Source: Desulfurococcaceae archaeon (GTDB lineage Archaea; Thermoproteota; Thermoprotei_A; Sulfolobales; Desulfurococcaceae). From it: a stretch of DNA of 6,092 nt. The translations under genes were made by a program, and so were the position numbers. Positions 1 to 4,920 of the stretch are shown piece by piece. The number at the start of each line of letters is the position of its first letter. The stretch's first letter is position 1. The notes beneath the pieces were generated by a model. The model was not told where the DNA came from. It ran no database searches and saw only the letters and a program-made list of their open reading frames with translations. Location: positions 1-6,092 of the forward strand of contig JAJHRJ010000030.1 in NCBI GenBank assembly GCA_020832865.1, given 5' to 3'.

Positions 1-585
1 AGATTAGGCAACGTTCTAATTCCACTTGAAAACTACGGGTTAGCCGTGGAGAAGTTTGCGAGAAGCCTCTTCGAGGAGTTAGTTAAAGTGAAGAGGAAGT
101 GGAGTGTTTACGAACTCCTCTGGGAGGCTGGTAAGAGAATTAGTGATGAGCACAGCATCCTCAGAGCTAGCTATGTAGCGAGAGTTCCCATTTTTGTGCC
201 TGGTATTTACGATGGGGCTTTAGGGTCACAAGTAGTATTTAACTACTCAGCTCTAGGCCTAGAACTAGATTTAGTAAGCGACGAGAAGAAAATTATTGAG
301 CTAATAGTCTCCTCGAAGAGGCTTGGAGCTTTAATCATCGGTGGTGGTATTAGTAAACACCACACTATATGGTGGGCTCAGCTAAAAGACGGCCTAGATT
401 ACGCAGTGTATATTACCACAGCCGTTGAGTACGACGGCAGTCTTAGTGGTGCTCAGCCACGCGAGGCTATTAGTTGGGGTAAACTAAAGCCTAGTAGTAA
501 GCATGTAGTAGTCTACGGTGACGCTACAGTGCTACTCCCAATTATAGTCGCCGGTGCTCTCTGTAGGGTTAAAGGTGAGAAGTAA
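1..585 (+). CDS. dys: Deoxyhypusine synthase, C-terminal part (5' end outside window)
   Basis: This enzyme transfers the aminobutyl group of spermidine, using NAD, to a specific lysine of translation factor aIF5A, the first step of hypusine formation in the cytoplasm. The frame is open from base 1, and the residues before the first in-window GTG (base 46) read RLGNVLIPLENYG, a conserved deoxyhypusine synthase stretch, so the GTG is internal and the gene begins upstream. Further family blocks follow: VPGIYDGALGSQ (about bases 199-234), then GGGISKHH, whose lysine at 355-357 matches the catalytic lysine that forms the enzyme intermediate, then DYAVYITTA, EYDGSLSGAQP and AISWGKL. VVVYGDATVLLPI near the end is the usual C-terminal NAD/substrate-binding region. 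About 194 residues are visible of a family usually slightly over 300. The TAA stop at 583-585 shares one base with the proposed tiaS start, which implies cotranscription. Agmatine rather than spermidine has been discussed as precursor in some archaea; the sequence cannot decide this. Confidence 0.95.
   Translation, partial: RLGNVLIPLENYGLAVEKFARSLFEELVKVKRKWSVYELLWEAGKRISDEHSILRASYVARVPIFVPGIYDGALGSQVVFNYSALGLELDLVSDEKKIIELIVSSKRLGALIIGGGISKHHTIWWAQLKDGLDYAVYITTAVEYDGSLSGAQPREAISWGKLKPSSKHVVVYGDATVLLPIIVAGALCRVKGEK
573..578 (+). promoter_or_regulatory. Ribosome binding site of tiaS (AGGTGA)
   Basis: AGGTGA lies inside the last codons of deoxyhypusine synthase and matches the archaeal 16S anti-Shine-Dalgarno end. 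Six bases separate it from the ATC at 585, a normal spacing. The next in-frame ATG/GTG/TTG is at 840, far inside the protein. The site therefore supports initiation at or next to 585 even though the codon is not a standard start. Confidence 0.6.
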
Positions 586-1928
586 TCGAGCTTCACATTG
601 GAATAGATGACGTAGATGCGAGAACAGGTGGGTGTACTACACACTACACTACAATAGTCGCGTGGGAGCTCTACAAGAGAGGAGTAGTTTTCACAGACTA
701 CCCTAATCTAGTTAGATTAAACCCTATTGTCCCCTGGAAGACGCGGGGTAATGGTGCAACAGCACTTCGACTACTTGTCAACGCGGAGAGTGATTTAGAG
801 GATATCGCGGGCTTCCTCGTAAATAAGCTCGAGGAGTACGTGTTAGACCTCAAAGACCTAAAACACCAACCCTGCCTACTAGTTCACTATGGTGGTGTAC
901 CAGGGGTTTTTGAGTTTATTGCTGAAAGAGCACTCCACGATATTGTACCGCTAAGTTTAGCTGAGAGAGCTCTCGCTAAGTCTCCAAGTACCCGAGTATA
1001 CTGTCTAAGAGGTAGGCGAGGTCTTGTAGGCGCAATGGCCGCAGTCGGATATACTATGAAGAGAGGAGACTACACTTATGAGCTACTAGCGTACAGGATA
1101 CGCGAGAACTGTGGAAAGCCCCGCTGCGTAGACTCTGAGAGCGTTATAGAAATAGACAGACTATATGGTGACAAAATGATTCTCAACTATGACTATGAGG
1201 CTAAAAGGGTACTCATAACTCCTCGTGGCCCAGACCCTATTTTACTTGGGCTACGCGGCGAGGAACCACAAGTACTACTAGAGGCTTTTAAACGCCTCAG
1301 AGTCTGTGAGCCTGTGGAGTACTACGCTATTTACAGGACAAATCAGCACACAGATAGCCATATTAAGCCAATTAACTCAATTTGCAATATTAGACCATAC
1401 ATGTGTGTCTCAGTAACTGGAAGAGTGTCCTCTAAGCCCCAGAGGCATATTGGTGGACACCTATTCTTTGATCTCTGTGATTCAGAGTGCTGTATAACAG
1501 TAGCGGTCTACGAGCCCGCCAAGGAGCTCAGAGACATTGTTGAACAACTAGAGGTAAATGACTTAGTAGAGGTCTACGGCTGCATTAGACCTTCTAGTTT
1601 AAGACACGACTTCACTATTAACCTCGAGAAGATCAAGGTTATTGAGTTAGCTGAGGTCTACATCTACGAGAATCCCAGGTGCCCAGTGTGTGGTAGTAGA
1701 ATGAAGAGCGCTGGTAAAAACAAGGGATTTAAGTGTAAGAGGTGCGGATTTAAAGATCCTAGAGCAGTAAAGATCTCTCATAGAGCTAAGCGTGATATAA
1801 CTCCGGGATGGTATCAGCCCCCGAAACACGCATTTAAACACCTCATGAAGCCAATTGAGAGAATGGGGCGTGAGAAGCACGAGTTTAGTGGTGAGCCTCT
1901 AAAGAATTTCATATTAAAGCTAATTTAA
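585..1928 (+). CDS. tiaS: tRNA(Ile2) 2-agmatinylcytidine synthetase, apparent ATC start
   Basis: TiaS attaches agmatine to C34 of the CAU-anticodon tRNA-Ile using ATP, so that the tRNA reads AUA and not AUG; it is archaeal and normally essential. From base 585 the protein would be 447 residues. Visible blocks are GIDDVD (residues 6-11, nucleotide/metal-binding start of the family), GGCTTH (15-20), RLNPIVPWKTRGNG (44-57), YRTNQHTD (250-257), a probable OB-fold for tRNA binding (about 271-355) and a C-terminal zinc ribbon with Cys 366, 369, 384 and 387. The start is odd. The frame is bounded by TGA at 576-578, and only GAA, GTA and ATC precede the conserved N-terminus. An ORF caller finds GTG at 840, which would delete 85 residues including GIDDVD and the PWKTRGNG block. 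ATC at 585 fits the AGGTGA spacing. A sequencing indel or a frameshift from the upstream gene are alternatives. Identity is certain; the exact start is not. Confidence 0.93.
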   Translation: MELHIGIDDVDARTGGCTTHYTTIVAWELYKRGVVFTDYPNLVRLNPIVPWKTRGNGATALRLLVNAESDLEDIAGFLVNKLEEYVLDLKDLKHQPCLLVHYGGVPGVFEFIAERALHDIVPLSLAERALAKSPSTRVYCLRGRRGLVGAMAAVGYTMKRGDYTYELLAYRIRENCGKPRCVDSESVIEIDRLYGDKMILNYDYEAKRVLITPRGPDPILLGLRGEEPQVLLEAFKRLRVCEPVEYYAIYRTNQHTDSHIKPINSICNIRPYMCVSVTGRVSSKPQRHIGGHLFFDLCDSECCITVAVYEPAKELRDIVEQLEVNDLVEVYGCIRPSSLRHDFTINLEKIKVIELAEVYIYENPRCPVCGSRMKSAGKNKGFKCKRCGFKDPRAVKISHRAKRDITPGWYQPPKHAFKHLMKPIERMGREKHEFSGEPLKNFILKLI

Positions 1929-1987
1929 CCTTAAATTTCAGATTTAACTACACAGAGTGCTATTACTATGGGTGAGTTTATAGCATT

Positions 1988-2626
1988 TTAGTGTGTAAAT
2001 ATCCTAGTTATCACTATTGCAATTATGAGTACGACTACTGTTAATGGCCAGAATACCTTAATTACCAGATTAACCCTTTTATCTAAATTATATAAGTCTC
2101 TGTTTAAAGTCGATACATTCTCCTGTAATTCTAATAGTCTACTAGAAAGACCCTCAATCTCTTTTCCAATAGCGCCCTTAAAATCAACTATTTCGCTTTT
2201 AACTCCTTCAATGAGGTTTCTCATTGAAGAATACGTGATCCTGTTCTGAGCTTCTAAGACGATGTTCTCTATAGCTGCTAATCTGGCTTTTACGTCTTCG
2301 GGATTAAGCCTACCTTCACGAGCTAGTGCTCTCAGAGCTATTGCTGAGTCCCATGAAGGTCTAAATCGCTCACCAGCCGTAATGACGACGCGTTCAACAA
2401 CACCAAGTAGCTCTGCATCATTAACTAGCTTTTCACTAGGCAAATTACACACGTCTCCAGGAATGTCTTTCATATCAAAGTATGTTGCTAGTGCTATTGC
2501 AGCCTTCACAGCCGCCTCATATAACTTAGTACTAGCATTAACGGGGTCTTTGTCAACTAGGCTTGCACCGTCTTTAAGGCTTTTTAAGGCCTCCTCGAGG
2601 CACTTCTCTGTATCTACTAAAGCCAT
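1988..2626 (-). CDS. PaREP1/HEPN-like protein with coiled coil and C-terminal membrane anchor
   Basis: The function is not known. Residues about 5-130 of 212 are alpha-helical and resemble PaREP1-type (HEPN-like) domains common in crenarchaea; the clearest piece is KDPVNASTKLYEAAVKAAIA (residues 26-45), followed by helices holding RFRPSWDSA (87-95). No clear HEPN RNase motif (R-x4-6-H) is visible, so nuclease activity is not claimed. Residues about 135-187 have the charged and hydrophobic spacing of a coiled coil (for example GLSSRLLELQENVSTLN). Residues about 188-208 form one hydrophobic segment, LTVVVLIIAIVIT, ending four residues before the stop. This layout predicts a tail-anchored protein with its N-terminal part in the cytoplasm. 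It is convergent with tiaS (59 bases between stops) and divergent from the HD gene. The ATG at 2624-2626 is preceded by a TATA-like box giving an almost leaderless transcript. The family call rests on remembered pattern, not on a search. Confidence 0.75.
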   Translation of the reverse strand: MALVDTEKCLEEALKSLKDGASLVDKDPVNASTKLYEAAVKAAIALATYFDMKDIPGDVCNLPSEKLVNDAELLGVVERVVITAGERFRPSWDSAIALRALAREGRLNPEDVKARLAAIENIVLEAQNRITYSSMRNLIEGVKSEIVDFKGAIGKEIEGLSSRLLELQENVSTLNRDLYNLDKRVNLVIKVFWPLTVVVLIIAIVITRIFTH

Positions 2627-2651
2627 AAATTATCACTTACAATATTTACTG

Positions 2652-2660
2652 ATTATAAAT
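2652..2660 (-). promoter_or_regulatory. TATA-like box of the PaREP1-like gene
   Basis: On the minus strand this reads ATTTATAAT, about 25-33 bases upstream of the ATG at 2626. With the usual archaeal spacing of about 25 bases, transcription would begin within a few bases of the start codon, so the mRNA would be leaderless or nearly so. An AAGTGAT just before the ATG is a weak Shine-Dalgarno match. Confidence 0.45.
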
Positions 2661-2734
2661 TAGCTACTAGTTCACCATATAAGCTAAGTCTAGTTTAAAA
2701 GTTTTGTAGTAACTGTACCACCTGACTTTTACTG

Positions 2735-2742
2735 TTTAAATA
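2735..2742 (+). promoter_or_regulatory. Possible distal TATA box (TTTAAATA) in the divergent intergenic region
   Basis: The 232-base gap between the PaREP1-like and HD genes (2627-2858) has no convincing ORF. TTTAAATA here could start a plus-strand transcript near 2765 that would contain the hairpin at 2794-2811, either as a leader of the HD gene or as a small RNA. Such boxes are frequent by chance in A+T-rich DNA. Confidence 0.25.
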
Positions 2743-2793
2743 TTATTCATCGTGTTAAAATTGAAGCTTAGATCCCCAATTAGGCCCATGCTT

Positions 2794-2811
2794 TAGAGAT
2801 CTCCATCTCTA
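2794..2811 (+). repeat. Short inverted repeat, 7-bp stem with 4-base loop
   Basis: TAGAGAT-CTCC-ATCTCTA is a perfect 7-bp inverted repeat. It ends 47 bases before the HD gene GTG and lies just upstream of the proximal TATA-like box. It could be an operator for a dimeric regulator or an RNA hairpin if transcribed from further upstream. No T-run follows it, so a terminator role is not favoured. Confidence 0.4.
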
Positions 2812-2823
2812 CATTGCGGTGAA

Positions 2824-2831
2824 ATTATAAA
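2824..2831 (+). promoter_or_regulatory. TATA-like box of the HD hydrolase gene (ATTATAAA)
   Basis: ATTATAAA is centred about 31 bases before the GTG at 2859. Expected initiation is near 2853, giving a very short leader. This fits the lack of any Shine-Dalgarno match before the GTG. Confidence 0.4.
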
Positions 2832-2858
2832 CACTACTCTCACTTTATTAAATCATAA

Positions 2859-3440
2859 GTGCTACAAGTGGTAAAATTGATCTCGCGTAATGAGGCGCTC
2901 AATTTATTAAAGAAGTACGTAAGAGACGAGAAAATAATTAAACACTGCATCTCAGTAGAGGCTATTATGAGGGGTATTGCTGAGAGAATAGGTGAAAATG
3001 TAGAATTATGGGGTCTTATTGGGCTACTTCACGATATAGATTACGACTATGTAGAAAGAGACATGAAGAGACATGGGTTAGAAGCCTATAATATACTCAA
3101 AGGACTCCTTCCAGAGCCTGCTTTACAGGCTATTGCTGGTCACAATGAGCATAATGAATTCGTGGTTAGAGATGAATATGCAAAGAAAGTACTAAGTGCC
3201 CTAAGAGCAGCTGATCACGCCTCAGGGCTTATAGTGGCAACAGCACTAGTAATGCCGAGCAAGAAGCTTGAAGAAGTTAAATTAGAGTCCCTACTCAGGA
3301 AGTTTAAGTCTAAAGACTTCGCTAGAGGTGTAAGTAGAGAGAGAATTAGAGAAATAGAGAAACTAGGAGTTAAACTAGAGGAGTTTCTTGATGTAGCGTT
3401 AAATAGCATGAGGAGTATTGCGAGTGAACTGGGTCTCTAA
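2859..3440 (+). CDS. HD-superfamily metal-dependent hydrolase
   Basis: This is a predicted cytoplasmic phosphohydrolase of the HD superfamily, similar to the small stand-alone archaeal and bacterial HD proteins annotated as predicted hydrolases; the substrate is unknown. The metal-binding set is intact: His29 in KHCISVEAIM, His58-Asp59 in GLLHDIDYDY, His95 in the GHNEHNE loop, and Asp119 in RAADHASGL. The C-terminal third (about 135-193) is charged and helical (KKLEEVKLESLLRKF). The 193-residue length is usual for this group. An in-frame stop at 2856-2858 fixes GTG 2859 as the most upstream start. GTG 2868 or TTG 2877 are also possible, and TTG 2877 would give the N-terminus MISRNEALNLLKKY, which resembles relatives best. 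It is transcribed away from the PaREP1-like gene and converges, 24 bases apart, on the unknown minus-strand gene. The context does not reveal its substrate. Confidence 0.88.
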   Translation: MLQVVKLISRNEALNLLKKYVRDEKIIKHCISVEAIMRGIAERIGENVELWGLIGLLHDIDYDYVERDMKRHGLEAYNILKGLLPEPALQAIAGHNEHNEFVVRDEYAKKVLSALRAADHASGLIVATALVMPSKKLEEVKLESLLRKFKSKDFARGVSRERIREIEKLGVKLEEFLDVALNSMRSIASELGL

Positions 3441-3464
3441 CTACACAGGATTCTTCACCACAGT

Positions 3465-4235
3465 TTACTTCATTCCAGCGGGAATAACAATAACGGGGAT
3501 AACCGCTAGTGCGGCTGCCACATTACTTCTCCCACAGAGCTTTCTTAATTCACAAGACTCCGCGTATAGTTTTAAGTTATCTACATAGTATAAGAAGACC
3601 CTCTTGGACTCCTCGCAGAGAATCCTCCAGTACCTCTTAGTATCCTTTTTAATAGCACTGATCCTCTCACTTATAGTGTTGCTTAACCTGCTAATTGAAC
3701 ACTCCTCTAATACTCTGAGTGCACTTGTAACCGAGAACTCATACATGTCTAAAACAGTGTAGTCAGCTATTCTCATGTGTAGTTTCCAGTCACTCGTACT
3801 CATATCTTTACAAGTCCTTACAGACTCTACGCTGAGCTCACTGATCCTATGAGCATACCTCTCTCCGATCACCATGGCTGGTGATATGTATATTGACGAG
3901 AAGACTAGTAGTTCACTGAGCTCAGTCTCAAGTTTCGCACACTTAGTGAAGTCAGCAGTGAACTCTTCGAGCTCCCTAAGCGGATATGTTAATGGTTTAA
4001 ATGGATTACCACTCATGTATTTTCCGAGCTTATCACGGTATTTCTCGTAAATCAGTGGTGTTATCCCTAAATTCCTGTACTTAAATCTCCCAGTGAGCCA
4101 CTTGACAGTATCCCAGACACCTGTCTCCTCTAGATCAAAGAGGACTACACCACGTAGATTCTTAACAGTAGCCGCGTAACTCGCAAACAAACAGTAACAC
4201 CAGTATCCTAAAGAGCTTTTAACACATAAATACAT
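3465..4235 (-). CDS. Protein of unknown function, cysteine-containing, hydrophobic C-terminus
   Basis: I do not recognise this 256-residue protein. The ORF is long, has codon use like its neighbours, and fills the space between two confident genes without overlap, so it is probably real. It has nine cysteines (4, 13, 15, 99, 142, 179, 207, 228, 234) in no known metal motif. An N-terminal beta/alpha-like stretch ends in RGVVLFDLEETG (29-40). The middle is mostly helical, with many Arg, Glu and Ser (about 85-235). A hydrophobic tail, NVAAALAVIPVIVIPAGMK (238-256), could anchor it in the membrane. The start is uncertain. ATG 4235 has no Shine-Dalgarno. TTG at codon 16 (4188-4190) has GGTG seven bases upstream (4198-4201), and a TATA-like TATTTATG at 4227-4234 lies at a workable distance for that start. 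It is divergent from trmO and convergent with the HD gene. The shorter form would remove three cysteines (4, 13, 15) and most of the N-terminal hydrophobic patch. Confidence 0.65.
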   Translation of the reverse strand: MYLCVKSSLGYWCYCLFASYAATVKNLRGVVLFDLEETGVWDTVKWLTGRFKYRNLGITPLIYEKYRDKLGKYMSGNPFKPLTYPLRELEEFTADFTKCAKLETELSELLVFSSIYISPAMVIGERYAHRISELSVESVRTCKDMSTSDWKLHMRIADYTVLDMYEFSVTSALRVLEECSISRLSNTISERISAIKKDTKRYWRILCEESKRVFLYYVDNLKLYAESCELRKLCGRSNVAAALAVIPVIVIPAGMK

Positions 4236-4261
4236 AATAATGTGCTTGCCGGTGTGGACTA
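4191..4261. promoter_or_regulatory. Shared divergent promoter region of the unknown gene and trmO
   Basis: If the minus-strand gene begins at TTG 4190, this 71-base segment is a normal divergent promoter region. On the plus strand, CTTTTAAC near 4216-4223 could place trmO initiation around 4245, before the GGTG at 4251-4254. On the minus strand, TATTTATG at 4227-4234 could place initiation near 4205, before GGTG at 4198-4201. If ATG 4235 is used, only 26 bases separate the two coding regions. The boxes are assigned by eye. Confidence 0.35.
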
Positions 4262-4765
4262 TTGGAAATAGTGCTGAGACCTATAGGTTACGTTAAACAC
4301 AATTATAGTGATGAGGAGGTTAAGAACAATTGGAGAGGTGTTGAGGGCTACGTGGAGATCTTACCAGAGTACGCTATGGGCTTACATCACATTGACGGAT
4401 TTAGCCACATTATGCTAGTAGCTTACATGCACAAAGTGAGCGAGGAGGAAAAGAAGGTTCTCCGCGTGAAACACAGACGTCTACTACGATTTGGTGTAAA
4501 AATAGATGATTTACCAGTAGTAGGTGTCTTTGCAACTGATAGTCCACATAGACCTAACCCTATTGCTATAAGCATTGTAAAATTACTAAGTGTAGAGGGA
4601 AGCACTATACATGTTGCTGGATTAGACCTTTACAATGGAACACCTGTTCTAGACATTAAACCGTATGATCACAGCAGAGTAGTTAAAGACTTTAAAGTAC
4701 CATGGTGGTCACAGGTACTACTAGAGCGTATTAGAGAGCGATTAGGCGAGGATGCGTCGTACTAA
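4262..4765 (+). CDS. trmO: tRNA (N6-threonylcarbamoyladenosine37-N6)-methyltransferase TrmO
   Basis: TrmO uses S-adenosylmethionine to methylate t6A37 of threonine tRNA, giving m6t6A next to the anticodon. The protein (167 residues) is one TsaA/TrmO beta-barrel domain and begins RPIGYVKHNY, as family members do. Family signatures follow: GLHHIDGFSHIMLVAYMH (40-57), VVGVFATDSPHRPNPIAISI (86-105, the SAM-binding signature), and GLDLYNGTPVLDIKPYD (120-136). It lacks the extra C-terminal domain of E. coli TrmO, as archaeal members often do. The signature has Asp at residue 93, where many homologues have Arg (TRSPHRPNPIG), and Ala for the Gly after NPI. These may be lineage variants. The TTG start at 4262 is favoured by GGTG at 4251-4254, seven bases upstream; GTG 4271 would cut into the conserved first strand. 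It is transcribed divergently from the unknown gene. Function is assigned by family only. Confidence 0.9.
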   Translation: MEIVLRPIGYVKHNYSDEEVKNNWRGVEGYVEILPEYAMGLHHIDGFSHIMLVAYMHKVSEEEKKVLRVKHRRLLRFGVKIDDLPVVGVFATDSPHRPNPIAISIVKLLSVEGSTIHVAGLDLYNGTPVLDIKPYDHSRVVKDFKVPWWSQVLLERIRERLGEDASY

Positions 4766-4835
4766 GGTTTATGTAGTAGGAGTTCTTAATGCTCGAGGAG
4801 ACGTCTTAATACTCGCAATAGAATTACAGGGCTAG
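4752..4835 (+). CDS. Possible small ORF (27 codons) overlapping the trmO 3' end; Nudix-like fragment?
   Basis: ATG 4752 opens a 27-codon frame that overlaps the last 14 bases of trmO and ends at TAG 4833-4835. The ATG directly follows GGCGAGG, which is too close to be a good ribosome site. The peptide contains KVYVVGVLNARGDVLIL, which resembles the first two strands of Nudix hydrolases, but no Nudix box (GX5EX7REUXEEXGU) follows in any frame before the next gene. It could be a decayed gene remnant or chance coding. Confidence 0.2.
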   Translation: MRRTKVYVVGVLNARGDVLILAIELQG

Positions 4836-4844
4836 TGGTAAGAG

Positions 4845-4853
4845 TTATTTATT
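4845..4853 (+). promoter_or_regulatory. TATA-like box upstream of the hydrogenase operon
   Basis: TTATTTATT sits 68-76 bases before the GTG of the Fe-S subunit gene. Initiation would fall near 4873-4876 and leave a leader of about 45 bases that contains GAGGTGA. It is the best promoter candidate between trmO and the Fe-S gene. Read-through from trmO is also possible. Confidence 0.35.
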
Positions 4854-4892
4854 CTAGCAATAAACTAGTGTATGGGTTTTACTTGTGATTAC

Positions 4893-4899
4893 GAGGTGA
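4893..4899 (+). promoter_or_regulatory. Strong but badly spaced ribosome binding site (GAGGTGA)
   Basis: This is a seven-base match to the archaeal anti-Shine-Dalgarno, the longest seen in the window. The annotated GTG of the next gene is 21 bases downstream, beyond the usual range. The Fe-S gene frame is open from ATT 4900 but holds no ATG/GTG/TTG before 4921. Confidence 0.4.
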
Positions 4900-4920
4900 A
4901 TTACATTTCCAGATCACGGC

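Noticed and set aside
46..585. Deoxyhypusine synthase starting at GTG 46
   Set aside because: The frame is open to base 1 and the upstream residues RLGNVLIPLENYG match the family, so the gene is cut by the window edge.
840..1928. tiaS as a 362-residue protein starting at GTG 840
   Set aside because: It would lose GIDDVD and the PWKTRGNG block, which are in frame and conserved upstream from base 585.
1929..1987. Terminator between the convergent tiaS and PaREP1-like genes
   Set aside because: No hairpin or clear T-rich run was seen in the 59 bases.
2025..2663. Two plus-strand ORFs (2025-2249, 2262-2663) opposite the PaREP1-like gene
   Set aside because: They are Ser/Thr/Leu-rich antisense shadows with no family signal; the minus-strand frame has domain structure and a promoter.
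2690..2830. C/D box or H/ACA guide RNA, or a tRNA, in the intergenic region
   Set aside because: No RUGAUGA/CUGA pair at proper spacing, no convincing H/ACA structure, and no GTTCGA-type T-loop on either strand.
4107..4235. Degenerate P-loop NTPase start in the unknown minus-strand protein (VKSSLG... VVLFDLEETG)
   Set aside because: The pattern of a strand followed by VVLFDLEE recalls a KaiC/RecA-like fold, but no GxxxxGK[ST] is present, so an NTPase call is not supported.
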